DNA of 64,000 nt, taken from contig NZ_JAWDXO010000004.1 of assembly GCF_032477075.1 (NCBI RefSeq), positions 50,351 through 114,350 on the forward strand, written 5' to 3'. A program made the position numbers and the translations under genes. The notes beneath the pieces were generated by a model. The model worked only from the letters and a program-made list of their open reading frames with translations, was not told the DNA's origin and ran no database searches. Position 1 is the stretch's first letter. Every line of letters begins with the position of its first letter. The DNA is from Fusobacterium sp. (GTDB taxonomy: Bacteria; Fusobacteriota; Fusobacteriia; Fusobacteriales; Fusobacteriaceae). This document shows, one piece after another, positions 35,868 through 45,317 of this stretch.

Positions 35868-36626
35868 TTACTCTATTCCTTTTCTAAATTCATGTGTAAA
35901 AGTTTTATCATATAATTTAGACTTTTCATATTCATTTCCTAGAAAATCTCCAACTAATATTTGAGCTGTTTTAGATATTCCTGCTTCTTTCACAAGTTCT
36001 TCTATTGTTTCCAATGTTCCTATTACTACTTTTTGATCCTCCCATGTAGCTCTTTGAACTACTGCAATGGGAGTAGTCATTGGATAAGAAGTAGCAAGTC
36101 TTTTTACTACATCTCCTATCATATGTACAGAAAGGAATATTGCCATAGAGGCTCTGTGAGCAGCAAGACTTTCCAAAGATTCTTTCTCTGGAACTGGTGT
36201 TCTACCTTCTAATCTTGTACAAATAACTGTCTGTGATACAGATGGAAGTGTAAATTCTTTTTTTACTGCTGCAGCTGAAGCAAGAAATGAACTTACCCCT
36301 GGAACAACTTCATACTCAATTCCATTTTCATCTAAAATATCCATTTGCTCTCTATGAGCACCAAATATTGCAGGATCTCCAGTATGTACTCTAGCTACTT
36401 TTTTCCCAGCTTTTATTCCCTTTATAGTTACATCCATAACTTCTTCCAATGTCATAGAAGCCGAATTGTATATCTCAGCTCCCTCTTTATGGCATTCTAT
36501 TACCTGTCTTGGAACTAAAGAACCAGCATATATAATGATATCTGCTTCCTTTACTATTCTTTGACCCTTTATAGTTATTAATTCAGGGTCTCCAGGTCCT
36601 GCTCCTATGAAATAAACTTTTTCCAT
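35868..36626 (-). CDS. cbiF: cobalt-precorrin-4 C11-methyltransferase
   Basis: The 252-residue protein starts MEKVYFIGAGPGDPELITIK, the methyltransferase P-loop. It has VARVHTGDPAIFGAHREQMD and VPGVSSFLASAAAVKKEFTL, diagnostic of CobM/CbiF, which methylates C11. Its start lies inside the end of cbiL (22-base overlap), so the two are probably translationally coupled. Confidence 0.93.
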   Translation of the reverse strand: MEKVYFIGAGPGDPELITIKGQRIVKEADIIIYAGSLVPRQVIECHKEGAEIYNSASMTLEEVMDVTIKGIKAGKKVARVHTGDPAIFGAHREQMDILDENGIEYEVVPGVSSFLASAAAVKKEFTLPSVSQTVICTRLEGRTPVPEKESLESLAAHRASMAIFLSVHMIGDVVKRLATSYPMTTPIAVVQRATWEDQKVVIGTLETIEELVKEAGISKTAQILVGDFLGNEYEKSKLYDKTFTHEFRKGIE

Positions 36627-37327
36627 TGTTCAATTCCTCCTCTTTTTAATAACATTGTAGAGAAATAATGAATATCATCTTTTTCTAAATGAGAAATATC
36701 AAAGTATACTTCCTGATTTTCCTTTCCACAATTAGAAACCAGTATTATATTTTCCATATTTCCTGTTTTTTCCAATGCTGCTTTTAATCTGTCAAAGTTT
36801 CTGTTAACTTTCATAAATACAAGGTTATCACTTCCTTCTATTTCTTTTTCTATATCAGTAGTTTCACTAAGTCCAATTATTTTTAATGATTCATCTCCCA
36901 TTACTATTGGTAGGTTGAATCTTGAAGATATATCAGCAAATGAAGATATTCCTGGAATAGTTTCCACTTCATATTTTTTATCAAGATGCTCCAATATATA
37001 TACATATGTACTATATGTCATAGTATCTCCTATAGTAAGAAATCCTACATTTTTTCCTTCATCTAATAATTTTTCCACAATCTTTGTATTTGCTTTTCTT
37101 CCTTCTACTCTATCTAAAGGATTTTTAAGCATTGGAAATTCCATAAATACAAGTTCTGCATCTTCTTTTAAATATTCTTTAGCTATTGAATAAGCTGTAC
37201 TCCCCATATCTTTTTTTGCTTCTGGTAATATCACTACATCTAATTTTTTTAGTGTCTTTATCGCTTTTAAAGTGATTTGATCAGGATCTCCTACTCCCAC
37301 TCCAATCCCATAAAACTTGTTATCCAT
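36605..37327 (-). CDS. cbiL: (cobalt-)precorrin-2 C20-methyltransferase
   Basis: The 240-residue protein starts MDNKFYGIGVGVGDPDQITL and has TIGDTMTYSTYVYILEHL and ETIPGISSFADISSRFNLP, the CobI/CbiL pattern. It transfers a methyl group to C20, the first step that commits to corrinoid. It overlaps cbiT by 8 bases. Confidence 0.92.
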   Translation of the reverse strand: MDNKFYGIGVGVGDPDQITLKAIKTLKKLDVVILPEAKKDMGSTAYSIAKEYLKEDAELVFMEFPMLKNPLDRVEGRKANTKIVEKLLDEGKNVGFLTIGDTMTYSTYVYILEHLDKKYEVETIPGISSFADISSRFNLPIVMGDESLKIIGLSETTDIEKEIEGSDNLVFMKVNRNFDRLKAALEKTGNMENIILVSNCGKENQEVYFDISHLEKDDIHYFSTMLLKRGGIEQWKKFIS

Positions 37328-37898
37328 TTACATTTTCCTCCTTCACAGCTGTTATTATATAGATTGGATTCTCCCCATACATCATAGTATATGGTCCAAC
37401 TTTTTTTCCTCTTGATATTGACATATTTACAACTTCTATATTATTAAAACCCTTTTCTTTTAATATAGTCATAGCACTATTTAATGTTTCAAGTGTTATT
37501 GCATTAATGACCAGTCTTGAATCAGGTTTAGAATACTTTATAAAATGTTCTACTATTTCTTTCATTCCCCCAGTAGAACCTCCTATGAACATTCTGTCAT
37601 AGTTTGTTTCTGGAATATCCTCTGGTGCTCTTCCATGTATAAGATAATAGTTTTTAAGATTAAACTTTTTTACATTTTCTCTTATTACTTCAAGCCCCTT
37701 CTCTTCTTTTTCTATCCCTATTACTTTTCCATCTTTTAAATATGTAGCAGCTTCTATTCCAATAGTACCTGTCCCTGCTCCCACATCTATCAATACAGAA
37801 TCTTCTTTTAATCTGAGTTTTGCAATAGATACTGCTCTCACTTCCTGTTTAGTCATAGGAAGTTCTCCATGTATAAATTCATTATCATAGATGTGCAT
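37320..37898 (-). CDS. cbiT: cobalt-precorrin-6B C15-methyltransferase (decarboxylating)
   Basis: The 192-residue protein has the class I SAM fold: MTKQEVRAVSIAKLRL, then motif I VLIDVGAGTGTIGIEAATYL and IGIEKEEKG. It matches stand-alone CbiT, which methylates C15 and decarboxylates the C12 side chain. It overlaps cbiE by 14 bases; the two functions are often fused as CobL in aerobic pathways. Confidence 0.92.
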   Translation of the reverse strand: MHIYDNEFIHGELPMTKQEVRAVSIAKLRLKEDSVLIDVGAGTGTIGIEAATYLKDGKVIGIEKEEKGLEVIRENVKKFNLKNYYLIHGRAPEDIPETNYDRMFIGGSTGGMKEIVEHFIKYSKPDSRLVINAITLETLNSAMTILKEKGFNNIEVVNMSISRGKKVGPYTMMYGENPIYIITAVKEENVNG

Positions 37899-38520
37899 AA
37901 TTTTCTCCTTTTTTCAATACCACAGTATTCATTTTAAATTCTTTGTTCAATTCTTCAAAATTCTCTGCATCTACTCTGATTATTATTTCATCAGGATAAG
38001 AAAGCCTCTCACCTACTATTATTTCCACTCCTCTTATTCCTGATTCATAAACTTTTTTTCCTATGGTATATGGCGTATTTTTTTCATCTGTAAGAAGAAC
38101 CACCCCATCTTTTTCATCCATTGCTTTTATATAATCAAAATCCCTTCCATGAGCACTTGCCAGAATAAAATTCTGCCAGCATTCTCCTATTTTTGAAAAT
38201 AAATACTGATATGAAGATATTCCTGGCACAACTTCTAATTCATCATTAGAAAAATATTTCTTTAAGAAGGGAAGAAGGCTGTAAAATCCCGTATCCCCTG
38301 ATACAACTACTGTTATTTTTTTATTCCTGTTATCTTTTATATAATCAATTAAATCTAAAAGTTTTCCCAAAGCATATTTTTCACAGTTTTCTGATAGGAG
38401 TATGTCAATTTCCTCCAGCTGTCTTTTTCCTCCAACAGCTATTTCGCAATCTTTTATAGCTTTTATTCCAGCTCCAGTAAGATAATCTAAATTTCCTGGT
38501 CCTAATCCAACTACATTTAT
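37885..38520 (-). CDS. cbiE: cobalt-precorrin-7 C5-methyltransferase with a non-standard start
   Basis: The first ATG in frame (38370) would give only 161 residues and would cut off the essential SAM loop. The frame continues upstream with INVVGLGPGNLDYLTGAG, exactly the expected CbiE N-terminus, up to a TAG just before 38529. In that stretch there is no ATG, GTG or TTG in frame. The only near-start codons are ATA at 38520 and CTG at 38529. ATA has GGTGAGGT about 11 bases upstream, inside the end of cbiD, so I use it (211 residues). VVPGISSYQYLFSKIGECW and RLSYPDEIIIRV support the family. The start codon remains uncertain. Confidence 0.8.
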   Translation of the reverse strand: MNVVGLGPGNLDYLTGAGIKAIKDCEIAVGGKRQLEEIDILLSENCEKYALGKLLDLIDYIKDNRNKKITVVVSGDTGFYSLLPFLKKYFSNDELEVVPGISSYQYLFSKIGECWQNFILASAHGRDFDYIKAMDEKDGVVLLTDEKNTPYTIGKKVYESGIRGVEIIVGERLSYPDEIIIRVDAENFEELNKEFKMNTVVLKKGENYAHL

Positions 38521-38521
38521 T

Positions 38522-39643
38522 TTATTCAGCTACCTCACCCACCAATTCATAAAATCCATCACTATATCCTAAAGTGTCTCCCTTAAATGAAAATATTAGA
38601 GATTCACATCTTAAATCATCTGTTCTGCTGTATTCCATAACTTTTTTCTTAACTTTTTCTGCTATTACTGTAAAGAGTTCTTTTTCTTCTACATAATCAC
38701 AGGCTTCTTCCACTGTATTAGCTTCCAGTATTTTTTTTATATTTTCACAGCTTTCTCCAACAAGAAAAGCATTTGCTCCCATTATCTCCATTCTTGCATC
38801 TGCTACTCTGCTATGAGTATTAAATATTCCCCCAGCTATTTTTATAGCTTTTCCTATATGACCCAAAAGGATTATTCTTTTAAAATCAAGTTTAACAGCA
38901 GAGTCTATCATAAATCCTACAAAGTTACTTATAACTGCCATCTGTTCCAAATCTAATCCTAATCGTTCACAATAATTTTTTCCATAATTTCCAAAGGCAA
39001 AAACTACCCAGTCTCTGTCTTTATCCATTCTCAACACTTTCAATTCTGCATACATGGAATCTTTTAAGGCTTCCTCACTCATAGGCTTTACTATTCCAGT
39101 AGAACCCAATATAGAGATACCTCCTTTTATTCCCAGTTTAGGATTAAAAGTTTTTTGAGATTTTGCTTTTCCTTCTGGAACATAAATTGTAACTACAGCT
39201 TTTATTTCTTTATCTTCTAATAATTCATTGACCACTTCTGATATCATCTTTTGTGGTCCAGGATTTATTGCTGATTTTCCTAATGGAACCTGTACTCCTT
39301 TTTTAGTTGCTGTTCCTACTCCCCTTCCTCCTACCAGAACAAATTTATCGAAATAATGTCCTTTTTCTATTTGAGGAAGCTCCTTGACTAATTTTACTTT
39401 TGCACATATTCTAATTCCATTAGTTACATCTGGATCATCTCCAGCAAATTTTACTACAGCACAGGTAGCAAAATTATTTCTCACCCTCAATTTAAATACA
39501 GGAATAGTAAGCTCTACCCCATTAAGAGTTGTTATTTCTATCTCAGAAGATTCCTTTCCATAAAGAAGGGCTTCTAAAGCTGCTTTTGTTCCAGCTGCTG
39601 CACAAGTACCAGTAGTATAACCGCTTCTTAGTTCTTCATTCAT
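38522..39643 (-). CDS. cbiD: cobalt-precorrin-5B C1-methyltransferase
   Basis: The 373-residue protein begins MNEELRSGYTTGTCAAAGTK, the CbiD hallmark. It has VGGRGVGTATKKGVQVPLGK and AINPGPQKMI, then GGISILGSTGIVKPMSEEAL in the middle. It methylates C1 in the anaerobic route. It overlaps cbiC by one base (TAATG type junction). Confidence 0.93.
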   Translation of the reverse strand: MNEELRSGYTTGTCAAAGTKAALEALLYGKESSEIEITTLNGVELTIPVFKLRVRNNFATCAVVKFAGDDPDVTNGIRICAKVKLVKELPQIEKGHYFDKFVLVGGRGVGTATKKGVQVPLGKSAINPGPQKMISEVVNELLEDKEIKAVVTIYVPEGKAKSQKTFNPKLGIKGGISILGSTGIVKPMSEEALKDSMYAELKVLRMDKDRDWVVFAFGNYGKNYCERLGLDLEQMAVISNFVGFMIDSAVKLDFKRIILLGHIGKAIKIAGGIFNTHSRVADARMEIMGANAFLVGESCENIKKILEANTVEEACDYVEEKELFTVIAEKVKKKVMEYSRTDDLRCESLIFSFKGDTLGYSDGFYELVGEVAE

Positions 39644-40290
39644 TAGAATCCCTCTCTTTGATACATTTGATACAGTATACCATGAAGAATAGAAACTGCT
39701 ACTGTACTTCCTCCTTTTCTTCCATTTATTGTTATATATGGAATCCCTAATGATTTAAAAGCTTCTTTTGATTCTGCAGCTCCAACAAATCCTACTGGAA
39801 CTCCAACTACAAGAGCAGGTCTTTCTATTTCATTTCTTTCTATCATTTCTTTTAACTGGTAAAGAGCAGTAGGAGCATTCCCAATAAGAAATATTTTTGT
39901 ATTTGGATCTTTTGCTGCCTTTTCCATTCCTACTATTGATCTTGTAACTCCTCTTTCTTTTGCTTCTTTCACTACTTCATTATCTGCTACAAGACAGTAA
40001 GCTTCACAGTTAAATTTAGAAAGCACCATTTTGCTTGCTCCATTCACTATCATGTTTGTATCACAATATATTTTGCATCCATTTTTAAGAGCTTCTTTTC
40101 CACTATTTATAGCATCATTCATAAAATCAATTAAGTCTGCATATTCAAAATCTGCAGTAGTGTGTATAACTCTTTTTATCACTGGAAGAGTTGCTTCATC
40201 AAATTTATTAATTTTATCCCCTAGTTCCTCTTCAATTATTTCAAAACTTCTTTTTTCTATGTCCTGTGGTACTTTTATATAGGTATTCAT
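39643..40290 (-). CDS. cbiC: (cobalt-)precorrin-8X methylmutase
   Basis: The 215-residue protein is full length for CbiC/CobH. It has the catalytic-histidine region VIKRVIHTTADFEYADLIDF, CDTNMIVNGASK near residue 75, and VVGVPVGFVGAAESKEAF. The final segment is INGRKGGSTVAVSILHGILY. It moves the methyl group from C11 to C12 to give cobyrinate. It starts immediately after cbiA. Confidence 0.95.
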   Translation of the reverse strand: MNTYIKVPQDIEKRSFEIIEEELGDKINKFDEATLPVIKRVIHTTADFEYADLIDFMNDAINSGKEALKNGCKIYCDTNMIVNGASKMVLSKFNCEAYCLVADNEVVKEAKERGVTRSIVGMEKAAKDPNTKIFLIGNAPTALYQLKEMIERNEIERPALVVGVPVGFVGAAESKEAFKSLGIPYITINGRKGGSTVAVSILHGILYQMYQREGF

Positions 40291-41616
40291 TTATTTACCT
40301 TCCTTTTCTAATATATCTTTCAATAAATCAAAACTTGTGAAGAAATGGATATGGGGATATCCTCCTTTTAATCCTTTTTCTTCAAATATGCAATTCCACT
40401 CTCTACCATCTTTTTTTCTGGCAGTATATTTTCTTGTATCATTTCCTATCTCTTTTATTTTGGAATAATGAAATTCATGTCCTTTGCCAACAATTTTATT
40501 TTCTTTTAATAAGCTTATATATCCAAATCTTGAAATATCAAGTCTGTTTCCCATTTTTATACTGCAGTCTATTATATTGCACATTGGAAATTTTTCACCA
40601 TCTGCTGTTTCTATCTCTTTAGATAAAAACATGAATCCTCCACATTCACCAAATATTTTTCCATTATCATAATAAAATTTATTTACTGATTCTATCATAC
40701 TTTTATTTTCAGAAAGCTCCTTTGCAAAATTTTCAGGATACCCTCCACCAAAATATAGTATATCCATATTTTCTGGTATTTTTTTATCATAAGTAGGAGA
40801 AAAATATTCTATCTCTATACCTAAATATTCAAGTAATTCTATATTATCATTATAGTAAAAATTGAAAGCTCTGTCTTTTGCTATTCCTATTTTCAATCCT
40901 TTATATCTGTCTTTTTCTTTTTTAAAAGGATTTTCCATTGGTTTTGCTTCAGCTTTGACTGCTATTTCCAATAATCCATCTACATCTATTGTTTCTTTTA
41001 AAACTTCAGCAAGAGAAGATATTTTAGCTTTTAAATCTCCAATTTCTTCTGCCTGGAGCAGTCCTAAATGTCTGCTCCCTATATGCAGTGATTCATCTTT
41101 AGGCACATATCCCAGACACTTTATATCTGTATACATCTCTATTGCTTCTTTAAAGATATCATAAGTTTTTTTGCTTGAAACTTTATTAATAATAACTCCT
41201 GCTATATTCACTCTTTTATCCAATAGTTGATATCCAAGTACCTGAGCAGCTATACTTGTACTTTTTCCTACTCCATCTACTACTAATATTACAGGTATTT
41301 CAAGAACTCTTGACAGATGTGCTGAACTATTATTATCCAATGAATTATCTATTCCATCATATAGCCCCATTACACCTTCTACTATTGATATATCTTTTTG
41401 ATGTTTATAAAAACTATATTTTACTCCCTCTTCTCCCATCATAAATAAATCCAGATTATAGCTTTTATTTCCAGTTACAAACTGATGAAAGCCAGGATCT
41501 ATATAATCAGGTCCTGTTTTGAATGGTGATACATTTTCAAAGAGTGACATAAGCCCCATAGAAACTGTTGTTTTTCCTATTCCGCTGCTTATTCCTGCAA
41601 GCATAAAGGCTTTCAT
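40291..41616 (-). CDS. cbiA: cobyrinate a,c-diamide synthase
   Basis: The 441-residue protein begins MKAFMLAGISSGIGKTTVSM, an ATP-binding P-loop of the DTBS-like type. FKTGPDYIDPGFH and VEGVMGLYDGID follow. The C-terminal glutamine amidotransferase has FGECGGFMFLS with the nucleophilic Cys, and a late His in YPHIHFFTS. It amidates the a and c side chains. It overlaps cobD by four bases. Confidence 0.94.
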   Translation of the reverse strand: MKAFMLAGISSGIGKTTVSMGLMSLFENVSPFKTGPDYIDPGFHQFVTGNKSYNLDLFMMGEEGVKYSFYKHQKDISIVEGVMGLYDGIDNSLDNNSSAHLSRVLEIPVILVVDGVGKSTSIAAQVLGYQLLDKRVNIAGVIINKVSSKKTYDIFKEAIEMYTDIKCLGYVPKDESLHIGSRHLGLLQAEEIGDLKAKISSLAEVLKETIDVDGLLEIAVKAEAKPMENPFKKEKDRYKGLKIGIAKDRAFNFYYNDNIELLEYLGIEIEYFSPTYDKKIPENMDILYFGGGYPENFAKELSENKSMIESVNKFYYDNGKIFGECGGFMFLSKEIETADGEKFPMCNIIDCSIKMGNRLDISRFGYISLLKENKIVGKGHEFHYSKIKEIGNDTRKYTARKKDGREWNCIFEEKGLKGGYPHIHFFTSFDLLKDILEKEGK

Positions 41617-42671
41617 GACATCACCTCTTTCAGAGCCTGCAATACCTTTATATTATTTTCTCTATTCTTTATTGCAAGTCTTATGTATTGATTATTTAAA
41701 AATTTAAAATTAGAAGCATCTCTCACGACTACACCTTTTTCTATCATTTCATCTCTTACAGCAGATGAATTTTTCTTCAAAAGTTTTACCAGAATAAAAT
41801 TTACATTTGTTTTAAAGGTTTTTATATTTTTAATTTTACAGCTTTCTTCATAAAACCATTTTTTTTCTTCTTCTATCCAGTTTTCAGTTGCTTCTATATA
41901 TCTCTTATCCCAGAGCATAATTTTTCCAGCTATATCAGCAAAACTATTTACACTCCAAGGTTCTTTATATTTTTCCATTTTTTTCATTATCTCTTCATCA
42001 TAAGTTATTCCATATCCTAATCTTACCCCTGGTACAGCAAAAAACTTAGTCAGAGCCCTCATTACAAAAATATTTTTATCCTTTAAAAGTACACTTGTCA
42101 TATCTTCCCAGCCTCTTATAAACTCTATAAAAGCTTCATCTATAAATAATTTTATTTTTCTTTCAGATAAAATACTGTTTATTCTTTCCATATCTTTTAA
42201 AGAAATAAAACTTCCTGTAGGATTATTTGGATTGCATATAACCACAAGGTCACATTGAGGTATTTCTTTTATAAAACTTTCTACATCTAAGTTATAATTA
42301 TTATTTTCCAATAATGGATAATAGATTATTTCACTTCCTACACTTTCTAATGCTCTTTTATACTCAGCAAAACTTGGAGATATTATTAAAGTTTTTTTAG
42401 GCTGCATAGCTTTCATATACAGAAATAAAATTTCTGTTGCTCCATTTCCTGCTATTATATTTTTAACTTCAACATTATTATATCTTCCTATGTTTTCCCT
42501 TAATTCTATATAGTCAGGGTCCGGATACTTTTCAAGAATATCAAAGTTTTCTATTATCGCTTTTTTAAAAGATTCAGGTACTCCTAAAGGATTTATATTA
42601 GAACTGTAATCTAATAGTTCTCCTTTCCCCTCTCTTTTTAATCTATAGATATTTCCTCCATGCAGATCCAT
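41613..42671 (-). CDS. cobD: threonine-phosphate decarboxylase-like PLP enzyme
   Basis: The 352-residue protein is a class I/II aminotransferase fold. It begins MDLHGGNIYRLKREGKGELL and DYSSNINPLGVPESF, the CobD opening. It has CNPNNPTGSFISLKDMERIN and the PLP lysine in MRALTKFFAVPGVRLGYG. CobD makes (R)-1-amino-2-propanol phosphate for the nucleotide loop. Place in the operon supports this over histidinol-phosphate aminotransferase. Confidence 0.9.
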   Translation of the reverse strand: MDLHGGNIYRLKREGKGELLDYSSNINPLGVPESFKKAIIENFDILEKYPDPDYIELRENIGRYNNVEVKNIIAGNGATEILFLYMKAMQPKKTLIISPSFAEYKRALESVGSEIIYYPLLENNNYNLDVESFIKEIPQCDLVVICNPNNPTGSFISLKDMERINSILSERKIKLFIDEAFIEFIRGWEDMTSVLLKDKNIFVMRALTKFFAVPGVRLGYGITYDEEIMKKMEKYKEPWSVNSFADIAGKIMLWDKRYIEATENWIEEEKKWFYEESCKIKNIKTFKTNVNFILVKLLKKNSSAVRDEMIEKGVVVRDASNFKFLNNQYIRLAIKNRENNIKVLQALKEVMS

Positions 42672-42683
42672 CTTTTTCTCCTT

Positions 42684-43652
42684 CTACATTTTTTTTAGTA
42701 ACAAATCTGTTAAATAAGCAATTAATGTAAATACTCCTATCCCTACCCATGAAGATACATACAAAAGTTTTATAGCCTTCATAATATCTCTTAAATCAAA
42801 ACTTTTTTTTCTATCTCCAATAGTTGGTTTTTCATGTATTTTTCCAAAATAACTTGTTTTTCCTCCAAATTGTACCCCTAATGCACCAGCAAAAGCTGCT
42901 TCTGAATTCCCAGAATTAGGGCTTGAATGATTCAATCTATCTCTTAGGAATATTTTCCAGGCATTTTTATAATCAAATCTCAATATCATTGCTGCTATTG
43001 GTATAATAAATCCTCCTGCTATTCTCGCAGGTATAAAATTAGCCACATCATCTGTCTTTGCAGATACCATTCCAAAATCCATATATTTGTCATTTTTGTA
43101 ACCTACCATAGAATCGAGAGTATTTATTGCCTTATATCCCATGGCAAATGGCAGGGCAAGAGAAACTCCATTTATATGGAAAAAACTTCCTAAAAAAGCA
43201 AAAAACATTGGAGCTATAACTCCATCTACACTATTTTCACTTATTGTTTCAAGTACACTTCTTGTAATCTGTCCTATATCCATATTTCCTGTATCTCTGC
43301 TTACAAGATAAGATAATTCTTTTTTAGCCTTTTCTAAATCACCTTCTGTAAGAATTTTACATACTCTGAAGCCTTCATCTGCCAGACTCTTTGTAGCAAG
43401 TGTAGTATACAGAAAGAAAATTTCTAAAATATATGAAACAGATGATATATAATAAGAAATAACAGATGTGACTCCTACTACTATAATTGTCAGAAAAGCT
43501 CCTGATATTTTTTTATTAGAAGCTTTATATAGTATTTTTTCTAAAAAGCTAATAAATTTTCCTATAATCCTGACAGGATGTGGAAACCAATGAGGATCAC
43601 CAAATATCAAATCCATTACATATGCAATTCCATATTTCATTATAAAATTCAT
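42684..43652 (-). CDS. cbiB: adenosylcobinamide-phosphate synthase
   Basis: The 322-residue membrane protein has AYVMDLIFGDPHWFPHPVRI at the N-terminus. It continues with ETISENSVDGVIAPMFFAFL, INTLDSMVGYKNDKYMDFG and NSGNSEAAFAGALGVQFGG, all diagnostic for CbiB/CobD family. It attaches the aminopropanol phosphate arm to cobyric acid at the inner membrane. It lies between cbiP (3-base gap) and cobD. Confidence 0.94.
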   Translation of the reverse strand: MNFIMKYGIAYVMDLIFGDPHWFPHPVRIIGKFISFLEKILYKASNKKISGAFLTIIVVGVTSVISYYISSVSYILEIFFLYTTLATKSLADEGFRVCKILTEGDLEKAKKELSYLVSRDTGNMDIGQITRSVLETISENSVDGVIAPMFFAFLGSFFHINGVSLALPFAMGYKAINTLDSMVGYKNDKYMDFGMVSAKTDDVANFIPARIAGGFIIPIAAMILRFDYKNAWKIFLRDRLNHSSPNSGNSEAAFAGALGVQFGGKTSYFGKIHEKPTIGDRKKSFDLRDIMKAIKLLYVSSWVGIGVFTLIAYLTDLLLKKM

Positions 43653-43655
43653 CTT

Positions 43656-45134
43656 CTACTCACCTAGTATTTCATATATTTTTTTCATATCTAAATTTTT
43701 TCTAAATATTTTTTCAAGTTTATCAAATTCCTGTTCTCTATATTCATCAAAGGTTATTCCTGCTTCCATTTTTTCCAAGCCTTTTTTCTCTCTTATCTTA
43801 TTTAATATACTTCTTGTCACTTCTTCATTATCAAATATTCCATGAAGATATGTTCCAAATATATTATCTTTTACCACTGCAACTATATGATCATCATTTG
43901 TCACTACTCTTTCATTTCCAGCTGTAACTCCTTGATGTATCTCATAGCCTTTTATTTTTATTCCATTTAATCCTGAAATAATCCCAGTTGTATTATTAAA
44001 TTCTCCTGAATACTGAGTTGTATTTTTTTCTTTTTCCATTATAGTTTCCATATCTAATATACCTAATCCTGGTATCTCTTTAATATCACTTTCAATTCCA
44101 TATGGGTCTTTTACTCTTTCTCCAAGCATTTGGAAACCACCACATATTCCTATTATTACAGTTCCTTTTCTTGAAGCTTTTATAATCTCAACAGCGATTC
44201 CTCTATCCTTTAAATCTTTCAGGTCATCTATTGTATTTTTAGAACCAGGTATGACAATTATATCTTCATCTCCTAATTCTTCTGCTGAAGTTATATAATT
44301 TATGCTTACATCTTCCTGTATACCTAAAGCATCTAAATCTGTAAAATTAGAAATATGTTTTAGTTTTATAACAGAAACCTTTATTCCCTTAGTATTTTTT
44401 GATTTTTTAAATTTATCTGTTAGACTATCTTCATCTTCTATATCTACATCACTGTATGGAAGCACGCCCACAATTGGAACTCCTGTAAGTTCTTCCAATT
44501 TTTTTAATCCTGGTTTAAGTATTTCTACATCTCCCCTAAATTTATTTATTATTACTCCCTTTACTCTGGCTCTTTCTTCTGGGGTCATAAGCATTATTGT
44601 TCCATATACAGAAGCAAATACCCCACCTCTATCTATATCTGCAACTAAAATTACAGGTGCATCTGCCATAGCAGCCATTCCCATATTGGCTATATCCTCT
44701 TCTTTAATATTAATTTCTACTGGACTTCCTGCTCCTTCTATTACACATATATCAAAGTTGTCTTTAATTTTATTGTATGAATTCATTAATTCTGGTTTCA
44801 AAGTAAGTTTAAATTTTCCATACTCCAATCCACTCATATTTCCAATAGATTTTCCATTTACTATAACTTGTATCTTTTTAGCAGTTGTAGGTTTCAGCAA
44901 AATTGGATTCATAAAAGCTTGAGGTTCAATTTTTCCAGCCATAGCCTGAACTACCTGAGCTCTCCCCATTTCATCTCCATCTTTTGTTATAAATGAGTTT
45001 AATGCCATATTCTGTGATTTGAAAGGGGCTACACTATATCCATCATTATAAAAAATCCTACATAGTCCTGTTACAGTTATACTCTTTCCAGCTCCAGATG
45101 ATGTTCCTACTATCATTATATTTCTATGTTTCAT
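43656..45134 (-). CDS. cbiP: cobyric acid synthase
   Basis: The 492-residue protein begins HRNIMIVGTSSGAGKSITVT, the ATP-binding loop. PFKSQNMALNSFIT follows, then VIEGAGSPVEINIKEEDIAN. The C-terminal amidotransferase has IIGICGGFQMLGE with the catalytic Cys and YLHGIFDNEEVTR with the His. It amidates side chains b, d, e and g. It is the first gene of the operon, 31 bases after the terminator that follows the B12 riboswitch and leader ORF. AGGGAGT precedes the ATG. Confidence 0.95.
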   Translation of the reverse strand: MKHRNIMIVGTSSGAGKSITVTGLCRIFYNDGYSVAPFKSQNMALNSFITKDGDEMGRAQVVQAMAGKIEPQAFMNPILLKPTTAKKIQVIVNGKSIGNMSGLEYGKFKLTLKPELMNSYNKIKDNFDICVIEGAGSPVEINIKEEDIANMGMAAMADAPVILVADIDRGGVFASVYGTIMLMTPEERARVKGVIINKFRGDVEILKPGLKKLEELTGVPIVGVLPYSDVDIEDEDSLTDKFKKSKNTKGIKVSVIKLKHISNFTDLDALGIQEDVSINYITSAEELGDEDIIVIPGSKNTIDDLKDLKDRGIAVEIIKASRKGTVIIGICGGFQMLGERVKDPYGIESDIKEIPGLGILDMETIMEKEKNTTQYSGEFNNTTGIISGLNGIKIKGYEIHQGVTAGNERVVTNDDHIVAVVKDNIFGTYLHGIFDNEEVTRSILNKIREKKGLEKMEAGITFDEYREQEFDKLEKIFRKNLDMKKIYEILGE

Positions 45135-45164
45135 AATCTACTCCCTCATGAATATTTTTATACT

Positions 45165-45194
45165 AAAAAAAGTATCAATTAAAAAATTGATACT
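45165..45194 (-). terminator. terminator between the B12 riboswitch and cbiP
   Basis: On the minus strand AGTATCAATT-TTTT-AATTGATACT is a perfect 10-bp stem followed by seven T. The stop codon of the leader ORF (45179-45181) sits at the loop. It is the likely genetic off-switch of the operon. Confidence 0.85.
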
Positions 45195-45238
45195 GTCATT
45201 TTAAATATATTATTAGCCACTATAAAATACTCAAGCAC
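45179..45238 (-). CDS. 19-codon leader ORF of the cobalamin operon
   Basis: A GTG at 45238 follows GGAGGAG with a seven-base spacer. The peptide runs MLEYFIVANNIFKMTVSIF and stops with TAA inside the terminator loop. The Shine-Dalgarno can be paired by TCTCCA (45266-45271 region) just upstream, in a 6-bp stem. This is a plausible point where the riboswitch acts. No protein function is suggested. Confidence 0.5.
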   Translation of the reverse strand: MLEYFIVANNIFKMTVSIF

Positions 45239-45317
45239 TTTTTTTCTCCTCCAAATTTAATACTGGAGAGAAGTATAGTAAATATACACTTCCCGTCCCC
45301 GCAGGATAGTTAAAGTC

